Shown here piece by piece: positions 41,259-50,210 of a DNA stretch of 64,000 nt. The notes under the pieces were generated by a model. That model was given only the letters and a program-made list of their open reading frames with translations, searched no databases and was not told the origin of the DNA. Position 1 is the stretch's first letter. Every line of letters begins with the position of its first letter. The position numbers were made by a program, and so were the translations under genes. Source of the stretch: Natrinema salifodinae (lineage in GTDB: Archaea > Halobacteriota > Halobacteria > Halobacteriales > Natrialbaceae); NCBI RefSeq assembly GCF_900110455.1, contig NZ_FOIS01000002.1, forward strand, positions 620,001 through 684,000, in the 5' to 3' direction.

Positions 41259-41465
41259 ATGGAAGAAACGATGTTTCTCGCCGCGTTCACTCGCCTCGTC
41301 GGTCGACGACCGTCAGCCGATCGAGGGAGATACCGACCGCACTCGTTCGAACCGAGAATCGGCTCGGCGACCGTCGACTGCGGCTTCCGGACCGCACCGA
41401 GCGCCGCCGAACCGGGCGACGGTGACTGCGATCGGGCGGTCCGTGCCGGCGGTGGGGTCGGATGA
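41259..41465 (+). CDS. Possible leader ORF of the cation/proton antiporter (68 aa)
   Basis: An ATG at 41259 has a TATA-like TCTATTA 28 nt upstream. Its frame (MEETMFLAAFTRLVGRRPSA...) ends at a TGA that overlaps the antiporter ATG (ATGA). The composition is Arg/Gly-rich and not clearly protein-like. It may be a translated leader that controls antiporter expression, or the true promoter-proximal ORF of the transcript. A 7-bp hairpin (GGGCCGG/CCGGCCC, 41175-41192) lies upstream. Confidence 0.35.
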   Translation: MEETMFLAAFTRLVGRRPSADRGRYRPHSFEPRIGSATVDCGFRTAPSAAEPGDGDCDRAVRAGGGVG

Positions 41466-43789
41466 CGGTCATCGAGCCGCTCGGCCACCACGAACTGTTC
41501 CTGGTCGTCGCCCAGCTCGCGGTGTTGCTGTTCGTCGCGCGAGCGCTGGGCGAAGCGTTCAGTTCGATCGGGCAACCCGCCGTCGTCGGCGAACTCCTCG
41601 CCGGCGTCGTCCTCGGGCCGTCCATTCTCGGCGTCGTCGCGCCGGGGCTCTACGCCGGTCTCTTCGAGGTCTCCCCGGCCCAGTTTCACTTGCTGGAGAT
41701 CGTGTCGTGGATCGGGCTGATCATGCTCCTCGTCGTCACCGGCCTCGAGACCGATATCGATCTCATCGTCAGTAAGGGACGGACGGCGATCATCCTCTCG
41801 CTCGGAGGTATCCTCGTCCCGTTCGCGACCGGCTTCGGGTTGGGCTGGATTCTCCCGGTGGAATTCATCGCCGCGCCCGAACAGCGGCTCGTGTTCAGCC
41901 TGTTCATCGCGACGGCGATGAGCATCTCCGCGATTCCGGTGATCGCGAAGGTGCTCATCGAACTCGACGTGATCCGTCGGGACATCGGCCAGCTCATCCT
42001 CGCTGCGGGAATGGTCGACGACACGCTCGGCTGGATCCTGCTCGCGACCGTCGCCGGGCTCGCGCGAAGCGGCGTCGTCGACGTGAACGCGGCGGTGACG
42101 ACGATCCTCTCGGTCGTCGTCTTCCTCGGGGTCGCGTTCACCGTCGGCCGGCGCCTCGTCAGCGAGATCGTGCGGTGGGTAGACAACGTCATCGGCGGCG
42201 AGGCGTCGATGATAACCGCGCTGATGGTCCTCGCCCTCAGCGTCGGAGCGATCACGCAGTACATGGGTCTCGAGGCGATCCTCGGCGCGTTCGTCGTCGG
42301 CATCCTCGTCGGCCAGGTCAAGCGCTTCGACTACCACCTGCGTCACACGTTCGAAGTGATGACTCTCGGCGTCTTCGCGCCGATCTTCTTCGCCATCGCC
42401 GGCCTGCGGATGGACGTCGCGAGCCTGGCGGATCCGACGGTGCTCGCGGTCGGGCTCATCGTGCTGGGAGTCGCGTGCTTCGGGAAGTTCGCCGGCATCG
42501 TGGGCGCCGCGCGCCTGGCCGGCCTCTCCCGCTGGGAGGGGATCACGATCGGCGGCGGGATGAACGCCCGCGGCGCGATGGAGATCATCGTCGCGACGAT
42601 CGGGCTCGGACTGGGGATCTTGACGTCGGACATGTACAGCATCATCGTCATGGTCGCGATCGTCACGTCGCTGATGGCGCCCGCGATCATGCGCTGGTCG
42701 ATCCCGAAGATCGAGATGACCGACGACGAGCGACGGCGGCTCGAACTGGAGGGCCAGCAGCGACGGAGCTTCGTCGGCGGGCTCACGACGGTCCTGTTGC
42801 CGACTCGCTGCAGTACCGATTCGCAGTTTGCCGCCCGGTTGGCCGGATCGCTGAGCCGCGGTCAGGGGATCGAGGTGACGAGCATGTACCTCGAGCGCGG
42901 CGACGGTGGCGAACGCGGTGCGCTGGCTCCACTCCGATCGCTGTTCGGGAGGCGGACGAGGGCGGCCCGCGGTGACGGCGGGACGGCGCCGAACGATAGA
43001 AACCCTGACGGGAACGGACCCGCCGGTCGAGACGGCCGGGTCGACGCCAACGGCGGCGACGACTCGCGTCGCGAGAGGGCGGATCGCTGCCGGGAGCTGA
43101 TGGAACGCCGACTCGATCTCCCGCGCTCGCAGACCAGGTCCATCGTTCGGGCGGAACGAACGAGCGCGAAGGACACGGTGATTCGGGAGGCCGGAGAGGG
43201 CTACGATATGCTGGTACTCGGCGCGTCAGAGCGTGGGACCCGCGCCGACGCCCCGTTGTTCAGCGCAACCATCGACGAGATCATTCGCGACGCTCCGTGC
43301 CCGGTGCTGGTCGCGAGCACGAACCGCGACGAGGCGGGCGCGCGGAGCGGGGACGACCGCTCCGTACGGCGCATCCTCTTACCGACCGTCGGCGCCGAGT
43401 ACAACCACCACGCCGCTGAGGTGGCCTACACCATCGCGCGCGATCAGGACGCGGTCGTCGATGTCGTCCACGTCGTCGCTCCCCCGCAGGTGGACGACGT
43501 GTTCGTCGATCGACCGGGCGTGGAATCGGGGGTGCGTCTCGGCGAGCGAATCGTCGAGGAAGAGGCGGCGCCCGGTCGCCAGCTCGGCGTGGCGGTCGAC
43601 ACGAATGTGATCGTCGGCGAGCGGGAGCCGGAGAAGGAGTTGACGGCGCTCACTCGGACGGAAGCGTACGACCTCGTCCTCCTCGGCAGTAGCCTCCGCC
43701 CGCTCACCGGTCGCGCGTTCTTCGGTCACCGCGTCGAATACGTGTTCAAACACGCCGCCTGTCCCGTCGCGGTGCTCGCGTCGATGTGA
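41462..43789 (+). CDS. CPA2-family cation:proton antiporter with two C-terminal USP domains
   Basis: The protein has 775 residues. Residues 1-390 form a 12-helix CPA2 transporter: FSSIGQPAVVGELLAGVVLGP, the ion-binding motif region MVDDTLGWILL (double Asp) and GLEAILGAFVVGIL. Residues about 430-620 and 630-775 are universal-stress-protein domains; the second has the nucleotide-loop pattern LGSSLRPLTGRAFFGHRVEYV and the first LGASERGTR. It probably exchanges Na+ or K+ for H+ and is tuned by nucleotide binding. It overlaps a possible leader ORF by four bases. Confidence 0.9.
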   Translation: MTVIEPLGHHELFLVVAQLAVLLFVARALGEAFSSIGQPAVVGELLAGVVLGPSILGVVAPGLYAGLFEVSPAQFHLLEIVSWIGLIMLLVVTGLETDIDLIVSKGRTAIILSLGGILVPFATGFGLGWILPVEFIAAPEQRLVFSLFIATAMSISAIPVIAKVLIELDVIRRDIGQLILAAGMVDDTLGWILLATVAGLARSGVVDVNAAVTTILSVVVFLGVAFTVGRRLVSEIVRWVDNVIGGEASMITALMVLALSVGAITQYMGLEAILGAFVVGILVGQVKRFDYHLRHTFEVMTLGVFAPIFFAIAGLRMDVASLADPTVLAVGLIVLGVACFGKFAGIVGAARLAGLSRWEGITIGGGMNARGAMEIIVATIGLGLGILTSDMYSIIVMVAIVTSLMAPAIMRWSIPKIEMTDDERRRLELEGQQRRSFVGGLTTVLLPTRCSTDSQFAARLAGSLSRGQGIEVTSMYLERGDGGERGALAPLRSLFGRRTRAARGDGGTAPNDRNPDGNGPAGRDGRVDANGGDDSRRERADRCRELMERRLDLPRSQTRSIVRAERTSAKDTVIREAGEGYDMLVLGASERGTRADAPLFSATIDEIIRDAPCPVLVASTNRDEAGARSGDDRSVRRILLPTVGAEYNHHAAEVAYTIARDQDAVVDVVHVVAPPQVDDVFVDRPGVESGVRLGERIVEEEAAPGRQLGVAVDTNVIVGEREPEKELTALTRTEAYDLVLLGSSLRPLTGRAFFGHRVEYVFKHAACPVAVLASM

Positions 43790-43821
43790 GCGGACGGTGG
43801 CGGATCGGCCGCGCGAATTAC

Positions 43822-43844
43822 CGCCAGCTACCCGACAGCTGGCG
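43822..43844. terminator. Hairpin between convergent genes
   Basis: CGCCAGCT and AGCTGGCG are perfect 8-bp complements around 7 nt. The hairpin is in the gap between the antiporter gene and the opposite-strand HTH gene. No clear T-run follows in either direction, so termination is a weak guess. Confidence 0.35.
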
Positions 43845-43935
43845 CTCGTACGTTACGGCGGTCGTGACCCTGTCGTTCCGTCAGTCACGGCAGAGAGAAC
43901 ATCGTCGGTCGCCAGCTATCGAGTCGGTCGCTTGA

Positions 43936-44328
43936 CTATTCGTTGAGATGAGATCGATATCCTTTGGGTTCGAATCCACGCCGGCAGATCACGCGCTTTC
44001 GCCCCACGGTGATCGCGCTGATCTGGTTGTCGTCCTCCATCCGATCGATGACGTCCTCGAGTCGGTCTTGGGACCAGCCAGTCTCCTCGCAGACGGTCGA
44101 TTGATCGACGCGGCCGCCGCGTTTGACGAGTAGCCTGAGAACCTTGTCCTCGTCTCGCAGCTCCCGTTCGTCGACGCCGTACTCGATCTCTTCGGCGTAG
44201 CTTAACGTTTCGTCCTCGCGTTCCTCGTCCGGTTCGTCGGTCGTTGCCCCGGACTCGCCCGAGAGGGACTCGTCGGCCGAATCGCTCCAGAGAGACGAGA
44301 GGCGAGTCCAGAGTGTACTGAATACCAT
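43936..44328 (-). CDS. HTH protein with hydrophobic-free acidic linker (130 aa)
   Basis: MVFSTLWTRLSSLWSDSADE starts a 130-residue protein from ATG at 44328. An acidic linker (DEPDEEREDETLSYAEE) is followed by a winged helix: RDEDKVLRLLVKRGGRVDQS, then ETGWSQDRLEDVIDRMED and a wing ISAITVGRKRVICRRG. It looks like the haloarchaeal transcription-factor type that carries a C-terminal HTH. Convergent with the antiporter gene. A CATAAAATC element about 65 nt upstream could be its promoter. Confidence 0.75.
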   Translation of the reverse strand: MVFSTLWTRLSSLWSDSADESLSGESGATTDEPDEEREDETLSYAEEIEYGVDERELRDEDKVLRLLVKRGGRVDQSTVCEETGWSQDRLEDVIDRMEDDNQISAITVGRKRVICRRGFEPKGYRSHLNE

Positions 44329-44656
44329 GTGTTGTTCACGCTCCGTTGGGACTGTCACAGCTTGAACGCCCACCTACCTTGATTTTATGCTCCATGCGTT
44401 ACACGACTGCGAACCGTCAGTTATGGCGTGACTATCGTGACGGTGCCGCCATCGAATAGCGACCACCTTGCGGGTCGCAAGTCAGTTATCACTTTCGGCG
44501 ACCGACAGGCTCGCCGACCAACGAACCGACGTCGGTCCGCGAGCGCCGACCGCAGACGCGAGAACGGCGGTAGACACCGATTTCCCGCGAACCCGGTTCG
44601 ATCGCACTCCGCTCGGCGCTGCGACCGCAAAGCGAGCGACCGCACCGGCGGTTCCG
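44329..44656. other. 328-bp gap without a convincing gene
   Basis: This gap lies between the HTH start and the surE stop. Both strands were read. The open frames are short and Arg-rich, and no RNA fold stands out. It probably holds the promoter of the HTH gene and the 3' end of the surE transcript. Confidence 0.5.
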
Positions 44657-45454
44657 TCAGCACCGGTCTCTCTCGAGATACGCGTCGGCGAGCGAGTCGA
44701 GCGCCTCGTGGTGGTTCGTCGAGTGGGGCGCGGTCAACGGCGAAACGCTGATCCGCCCCTCGACGACGGCTCGCCGGTCGGTTCCCGCCGGATCGGGTAG
44801 CGAGTCGGGAGTCATATCGTCCCAGACCCGGTCGTGGAGGGAGACGTGACCGCCGTCGCGCTCCGCGTCCATCTCGTAGCGTTTCGACGGACGCGTGATC
44901 TCGATCGGCGCGGGCTCGCCGTCCGGCAGCGGCACGTTGACGTTGAGGTAGGCCGCGTGCTCGAAGACGCCCGCGTCGAGCGCGCGCTCGGCGAGATACG
45001 TCGTCACGCGAGTCGCTTCGGCGTAGTCGGCCGGCGTCAGTTCGATCTCCGCGAACGGCGTGTCGTCGACTGGCACGTACAGCGACGTCGCGATCGCGGG
45101 CACGTCGAAGAAGGCCGCCTCGACGGCCGCGCTGATCGTTCCCGACCGCCCCAGCACGTACTCGCCGAGGTTCGCGCCCTTGTTACAGCCCGCGACGACC
45201 AGGTCCGGGTAGGGACCGAGTTCCGCCAGGCCGGCGACGACGCAGTCGGCGGGGGTGCCGTGGACCGCGAAGCCGAGTTCGTGCTCGTCGACCTCGACCT
45301 CGTGGGAGAGCGACCGGCCGCAGGCGCTGCGGTCGTCGGCCGGGGCGACGACGGTGACGTTGGCGTGCTCGGAGAGGGCATCGTACAACGCCCTGATACC
45401 GGTGCTGTCGATCCCGTCGTCGTTGGTCAACAGGATCTCGCGGTCGTCGCTCAT
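44657..45454 (-). CDS. surE: SurE 5'/3'-nucleotidase
   Basis: The 265-residue acid phosphatase of the SurE family cleaves nucleoside 5'- and 3'-monophosphates. The metal-binding motif ILLTNDDGIDSTGI (residues 7-20) contains the conserved NDDG. Further conserved patches are VVAPADDRSACGRSLSH and GTPADCVVAG, then SGCNKG in the variant VVAGCNKGANLG, which carries Asn ligand and active-site loop residues. Standard length. Start at MSDDRE. Transcribed in the same direction as the methyltransferase and tyrA genes. Confidence 0.94.
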   Translation of the reverse strand: MSDDREILLTNDDGIDSTGIRALYDALSEHANVTVVAPADDRSACGRSLSHEVEVDEHELGFAVHGTPADCVVAGLAELGPYPDLVVAGCNKGANLGEYVLGRSGTISAAVEAAFFDVPAIATSLYVPVDDTPFAEIELTPADYAEATRVTTYLAERALDAGVFEHAAYLNVNVPLPDGEPAPIEITRPSKRYEMDAERDGGHVSLHDRVWDDMTPDSLPDPAGTDRRAVVEGRISVSPLTAPHSTNHHEALDSLADAYLERDRC

Positions 45455-45560
45455 GTCACGCCGGTCGGGCGGCGGCGCGAAAAGCCCACCGCTTCTGCGC
45501 GCGGCGGGGACGACCCGGCCGTGGCGGGTCTCGGACTCCGATTCCGTCGTCGATTCGCTC

Positions 45561-47171
45561 TCAGCCGATCCGATCGACGATCGTCTCCTCGTCGACGACC
45601 AGATTGTACGCCTCCTCGTCGTCGTTCCAGAGCGCGAGGATCTGCTCGAACGAACAGACCTCGCCGTAGTCGGCCTCGAGCAGCGGTCGGTTGAGCGACG
45701 TCTCCTTCGTGAGGACGGCGTAGTGGTCGATCGCCTCGCTGCCGTCACTGATCTTGAATAGGGGGTTCGATCGCCCGCCGCGACCGTCGTCTCCGCTCCC
45801 GTCGCCGTCGTTCAGCGACCGGCTGAGCTTCGCCGCCACCAGGTCGATCCGATTGGTGACGTGGCGTTCCATCTCGGCCATCTTCGCCCAGTCGCTGGTC
45901 TCGAGGTCGATATCGACGCGCCGACGGCCGTCGAGTCGGAGCAGCGAGTAGGAAAATTGGACGTCGACGTTGACGAACTCGCCAGGCGCGTGGTCCTCGT
46001 CGTCGGCCGGTGCGGCCTCGTCGAGTTGCCGCTGGAATCCCGGCACGGCCAGGTCCGGCCGAACGTCGAACGACCAGCCTCGGTCCGAGGGCGTTTCGCC
46101 TGGCCAGAGCCGGACGGGAGGGCCGTAGACGGTCACTTGGCCGCGCCTTCGGGCGGTCGCGTCGGGTTCGTCGTCGGTCTCCGCGCCCTCGTTTCCGTCT
46201 CCGTTTCCGTTGTCGTCGCCGCTCGCGGCAGGCACCTCGCTCGGGACCCACAGTCGGTCGTCTTCGACGTCGCGCTCGACCTCGCGCAGTTGGACACTGG
46301 TGTTCTTGTCCGCGGGCGCCATCGCCAGCAGCGTCCCGTCGGGGGCGAGCGTCTCGAGGTACGAGCGCGTGACCGCGACGGGGTCGTCGAGTTCGCTCAG
46401 CACGTTACAGGCGAGGACCAGGTCGAAGCCGTCGTCCGGGGCCGTGGGATCGAACCCGTCGGCGCCGTCGGCGCCGATCGCAGTAGCCGGATCGAACGCC
46501 TCCGCGGTCGTCCGGTGGATCGTCGTATGGACGTTCCGGCCCGTCTCCGCGAGCAACTCCTCGAGCACGTCGGCGGCCGCGCTGGGCTCGATCGCGTGGT
46601 ACTCCAGCAGCGACCCGTCGGGAAGGTAATCACAGAGCCCGAGCGCGGGGCCGCCGACACCCGCGCCGACGTCGAGCACGCGGAGGTTCCGGCCCAGCAG
46701 TTCCCGCTCGGCCAGGTCGTCGAGCGCGTACTGGACCGCCGCATAGTAGGCCGGCAGGTGGTAGATCGCGTAGCCCGCCGCGACATCATCGTCGTACTCG
46801 ACCGGCCGCCGCTCGAGGTAGCGCGATTTGAACCGGCGGATCGTCGACCGGAGCAGGTCCCCCGACGCCCCGTCGTACCAGGTCGGGCCGTAGCGATCGG
46901 CGAGCAGGTCCTCGAGACGGCGCTCGTAGTCGGCGGGGAACCGCTCGACCGGGCCCCGCCGAGGCCGGACCGGCTCGTCGTCGACGGGGACGAACGTGCC
47001 GTCCTCGCGCTCGACGAGCCCGAGGTCGGCGGCCTCCTCGCGGAGTATCTGTTTGACGACCGCGGGATGTGGGCTCCCCGCGACGTACTCGCAGATCTCG
47101 TCAGGATCGATCGGCCGGACGTTGCGCAGGTACTTCGCGTTCGAGCGGACGGCTTCGCGTTGATCGGTCAT
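45561..47171 (-). CDS. Rsm22-family small-subunit methyltransferase-like protein
   Basis: The 536-residue SAM-dependent methyltransferase is related to mitochondrial Rsm22 and its archaeal relatives, which act on or assist the small ribosomal subunit. The core begins RVLDVGAGVGGPALGLCDYL (SAM motif I, about residue 162), then EYHAIEPSAAA, and DLVLACNVLSELDDP (motif IV region). A C-terminal part has FSYSLLRLDGRRRVDIDL. An acidic disordered stretch near 320-345 is an insertion. The gene overlaps tyrA by four bases. Confidence 0.85.
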   Translation of the reverse strand: MTDQREAVRSNAKYLRNVRPIDPDEICEYVAGSPHPAVVKQILREEAADLGLVEREDGTFVPVDDEPVRPRRGPVERFPADYERRLEDLLADRYGPTWYDGASGDLLRSTIRRFKSRYLERRPVEYDDDVAAGYAIYHLPAYYAAVQYALDDLAERELLGRNLRVLDVGAGVGGPALGLCDYLPDGSLLEYHAIEPSAAADVLEELLAETGRNVHTTIHRTTAEAFDPATAIGADGADGFDPTAPDDGFDLVLACNVLSELDDPVAVTRSYLETLAPDGTLLAMAPADKNTSVQLREVERDVEDDRLWVPSEVPAASGDDNGNGDGNEGAETDDEPDATARRRGQVTVYGPPVRLWPGETPSDRGWSFDVRPDLAVPGFQRQLDEAAPADDEDHAPGEFVNVDVQFSYSLLRLDGRRRVDIDLETSDWAKMAEMERHVTNRIDLVAAKLSRSLNDGDGSGDDGRGGRSNPLFKISDGSEAIDHYAVLTKETSLNRPLLEADYGEVCSFEQILALWNDDEEAYNLVVDEETIVDRIG

Positions 47172-47989
47172 GGTGGGTCGCCTCCGTTCGCGTTCTCGGT
47201 TCCGTTTTCGTGTCCGTCTCTGCCTTCGCCGCTGCCGTCGCGCCGGTCGTCACCGCCGTGCCAGTTCGCCGCCGCCTCCCGGTACAGCGACTCGAGTTCC
47301 GCGGCGTCGGCGGCGGCGATGTCGGCCGCGGCGTCGGCGACCGCGTCCGCGCCGTCGAAAGTCGCCTGGATGTCGGCGTAGACCCGCGGCGTTCCCTCGG
47401 TCACCTGACGGGCGAGCCGCCGCAGGTCCGCGTAGATCGGCGTCTCGAATCCCTCGGGAACCGACTCCGCCGCGAGGGCAAAGGAGAGGAGCGCGGCGTG
47501 GGTCGCCGCCTGGATCGTCTCCATCGCCCGGTCGTGCTCCGCGGCCGTCGTCTCCAGCAGGTCGTTCCCGCGAGCTTCCAGCGCCGCCAGCAGGTCGTCG
47601 GTCGCCTGGCCCGACCGGTCGCGAACGACGGCGATCGAACCGGGTGCGCGTTCCGGTGCGAACAACGGGTGGAGGCTCACCCGTTCCAGCGCCGGCGCGT
47701 GTCGTTCCATCGCTTCGATCGCGGGTTCCATTACGCCCGAGACGTCGACGATCCCCCGCTCGGCCCGGTCGGCCTGGTCGGCGATCGCCTCGGTCACGTG
47801 GGTCATCGGGACCGCCAGGCAGACGACGTCGTACCCGGCGTCTCCCTCGAGGTCGGCGACTTCGCCCCCGATAGCGTCGGCCGCGGCGACCGCGGCGTCG
47901 TCGTCGACGTCGGCGAACGCGACCCGGGCGTCGATCGCGTCCCCGAACCAGGTCCCCATCGACCCCGCGCCGACGATCAGTACGTCCAT
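47168..47989 (-). CDS. tyrA: Prephenate dehydrogenase
   Basis: This 273-residue NAD(P)-dependent enzyme of tyrosine synthesis converts prephenate to hydroxyphenylpyruvate. The N-terminal Rossmann loop is MDVLIVGAGSMGTWFGDAI. The family motif GIVDVSGVMEPAIEAMERHA and the substrate-site region RVSLHPLFAPERAP follow, with HDRAMETIQAATHAAL as the dimerisation helix carrying His. The tail after residue 245 is Gly/Asp-rich and disordered. It overlaps the Rsm22-like gene by four bases, so they are translated together, although the link is not functional as far as known. Confidence 0.9.
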   Translation of the reverse strand: MDVLIVGAGSMGTWFGDAIDARVAFADVDDDAAVAAADAIGGEVADLEGDAGYDVVCLAVPMTHVTEAIADQADRAERGIVDVSGVMEPAIEAMERHAPALERVSLHPLFAPERAPGSIAVVRDRSGQATDDLLAALEARGNDLLETTAAEHDRAMETIQAATHAALLSFALAAESVPEGFETPIYADLRRLARQVTEGTPRVYADIQATFDGADAVADAAADIAAADAAELESLYREAAANWHGGDDRRDGSGEGRDGHENGTENANGGDPP

Positions 47990-48145
47990 CGCCCGCCCCT
48001 ACCTGCCGACGTCGCAAAAGCCGTTCGATCCGCCGGCTCGCGCGACTCTCCGCGCGTCCGAAACGTCGGGGTCGTGGGAGCGAGGAACGAGGAATTGGAA
48101 ACTGGGGCAGGGATGGGATCTGACCCACTGCGCGAGTCGCGGCCC

Positions 48146-48865
48146 TCAGTGGTCGTGATCGTCGTGGCCGTCGTCGCCGTGGCCGCCGTCGCCGTGATCG
48201 TCCCCCACCTGTCCGTCGGGACCCGCCTCGAGCGCGTCGCGGACCTGTTCGTTGTACCGCTCGAGTTGCTCGATGGCGGCGTCGGGGCGCTCGTCGGCGG
48301 GCGGCTCCAACCCGGGTTGACCGTCCGGCTCCGGCCAGCCGACGACGACGGTGCCGACCATTCCCTCCTTCTCGTGGGGCGTACAGGCGTAGTCGTAGAC
48401 GCCTTCGACGTCGAACGTTCGCTCGAAGGTCTCGCCGTCGTCGCTCAACAACCCGCTCTCCCAGGGCTCGGCGTCCTCGGGGATCCGCTGTTGATCGCCG
48501 TAGGCATCCGGATGATATGCGATCGTGTCGTGGGTGCCGCTCTCCAGAACCCACTCGACGGTCCCGCCGACCTCGACGTGAACGACGTGGGGGATGAAGT
48601 GCCGGCCCGCGTCGTTGGACCCCATCCCGACCTGTATTTCGGAGACCGGCTGCCCGACCTCGTGGTCGGGCGAGTGGTCGTGGTCGCCGTGCTCGTCCCC
48701 GTCGGGATCGTCCGACCGGTCGCCGGCGTCGTCCGAGCCGTCGGTGCCGTTCTGTGCCTCCTCCGCCTCCGTTTCGTCCCCGCCGAGACAGCCCGCGAGT
48801 CCGAGTGCGAGGACACCGCTCCCGGCAGTCAACAGTCGGCGGCGACGAACGTCTGGTCCAATCAT
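48146..48865 (-). CDS. Halocyanin-like copper protein with a His/Asp tail
   Basis: The protein has 239 residues. The signal VRRRRLLTAGSGVLALGLAGC is a Tat lipoprotein type. After an acidic linker comes the blue-copper domain (about 75-165): a ligand His in ESGTHDTIAYHP, and YACTPHEKEGMVGTV with Cys, His and Met ligands. The last 20 residues are alternating His, Asp and Gly (GGHGDDGHDDHDH), a likely metal-binding or copper-loading tail. A second His-rich segment (DEHGDHDHSPDHE) lies in the linker. It should carry electrons at the outer membrane face. Confidence 0.9.
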   Translation of the reverse strand: MIGPDVRRRRLLTAGSGVLALGLAGCLGGDETEAEEAQNGTDGSDDAGDRSDDPDGDEHGDHDHSPDHEVGQPVSEIQVGMGSNDAGRHFIPHVVHVEVGGTVEWVLESGTHDTIAYHPDAYGDQQRIPEDAEPWESGLLSDDGETFERTFDVEGVYDYACTPHEKEGMVGTVVVGWPEPDGQPGLEPPADERPDAAIEQLERYNEQVRDALEAGPDGQVGDDHGDGGHGDDGHDDHDH

Positions 48866-49100
48866 TTTTCACGATAGCTCCAACACCGTCGCAGAAAAGG
48901 GTTCGTACGGATCGCATGACACGATCTCGTAATTTAAATGCAGTAGCGTTCGCCTAGAATACAATCGGCCTCCTTCGCCCGAGGCACGCGGCTACTTCGA
49001 TTGCTCCCCGCTCCGTTCGTCTGACCGTCGGTTCGCCGGCGGGTTCGAGACGTCGCCGGGAGGACCCGGATTCTTGAGGGTTCGGCACGGACGGACGACC

Positions 49101-50210
49101 ATGACCCGAATCGGAGTCGTCGGCGCCGGCGCGGCCGCCGCCGCTGCGACCACCATCCTCGACGACGCGCCAGGCGGCGCGACGATCACGGTCCTCGAGC
49201 AGTCCGGCGGGCTCGGCGGTCGCGCCGCGACCCGGCGACGCGACGACGTCGTCTACGATTACGGCGCGAACTATCTCAAGACGGACGACGAGCGGGTCGT
49301 CGAACTGGTAGCCGAGACGCTGGATACGGACGGCCTGGTCGACGTCGCCGGCCCGGTCTGGACGTTCGACCGGGAGGGACGGGTCTCGGCGGGCGACGAC
49401 CGCGACGAGCACAAGTGGACGTACCGCCGCGGGTTGACCCAGCTCGCAAAGCGGCTGTTCGACCGCACGGACGCGACCGTCCACCGGGAGACGCGCGTGG
49501 AGGCGGTCATCCGGGGTCGGGACGCCGACGGCGACGGTGAGAGGGGCGAGACTGAGGCCGCCTGGTGGCTCGAGGGCGCCGACGGGCAGCGGTGGGGCCC
49601 CTTCGACGTCCTCCTGCTGAACCCGCCGGCGCCGCAGACCGCCGACCTGTTGCGGTTGGCCGAGTGGGACGCCGACGTCCGCGAGGCGCTCGTCGCGGCC
49701 GCCGAGGCCGTTCCGTATCGGACGATCTGGACGGGGATCTTCCACTATCCGTTCGAACTCGAGCGACCCTACTACGCGCTGGTTAACGCAGACAAGGACC
49801 ACGAGGTCGGCTGGGTCGCCCGCGAGGAGTGCAAGCCGGGTCACGTCCCCGACGGCGAGTCGCTGCTGATCGTCCAGGCCAACCACGAGTGGTCGGTCGA
49901 CCGCGCCGACGAGCCGGTCGACGCGTCCCTCGGCCTGCTCGCGGGCCTGGTCGCCGACCTCGCGGGCGACGAGCGCCTGCGCGAGCCCGACTGGACGGAC
50001 CACCAGGTGTGGCGGGACGCGTTGCCCGAGGACGGCGTCGCCGACGAACCCGTCCGGCGCGTGGAGCGGGCGGGACTGTACTGTCTGGGTGACTGGGTCG
50101 CCGGCGAGGGACGGCTCCACGCGGCGCTCCGGAACGGGCTCGAAACCGGCGAGCGGATCGTCGACGCCGCGGACCTCGGATCCTCACAGCGCCGCGGTGA
50201 CCACGTCTAA
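49101..50210 (+). CDS. FAD-dependent oxidoreductase, renalase/amine oxidase-like
   Basis: This 369-residue flavoprotein has the N-terminal dinucleotide loop TRIGVVGAGAAAAAATTIL and the next motif LGGRAATRRRDDVVYDYGANYL, typical of renalase-like enzymes. Near the C-terminus GLYCLGDWVAGEGRLHAALRNG is the second FAD-contact motif. No membrane helix. Substrate is unknown. Start at ATG 49101 gives the best family fit. Its 3' end overlaps the opposite-strand trkA by 27 bp (convergent). Confidence 0.85.
   Translation: MTRIGVVGAGAAAAAATTILDDAPGGATITVLEQSGGLGGRAATRRRDDVVYDYGANYLKTDDERVVELVAETLDTDGLVDVAGPVWTFDREGRVSAGDDRDEHKWTYRRGLTQLAKRLFDRTDATVHRETRVEAVIRGRDADGDGERGETEAAWWLEGADGQRWGPFDVLLLNPPAPQTADLLRLAEWDADVREALVAAAEAVPYRTIWTGIFHYPFELERPYYALVNADKDHEVGWVAREECKPGHVPDGESLLIVQANHEWSVDRADEPVDASLGLLAGLVADLAGDERLREPDWTDHQVWRDALPEDGVADEPVRRVERAGLYCLGDWVAGEGRLHAALRNGLETGERIVDAADLGSSQRRGDHV

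Noticed and set aside
43966-43985. GGTTCGAATCC as a T-arm or a tRNA-derived att site
   Set aside because: It lies inside the coding sequence of the HTH protein and no cloverleaf forms around it.
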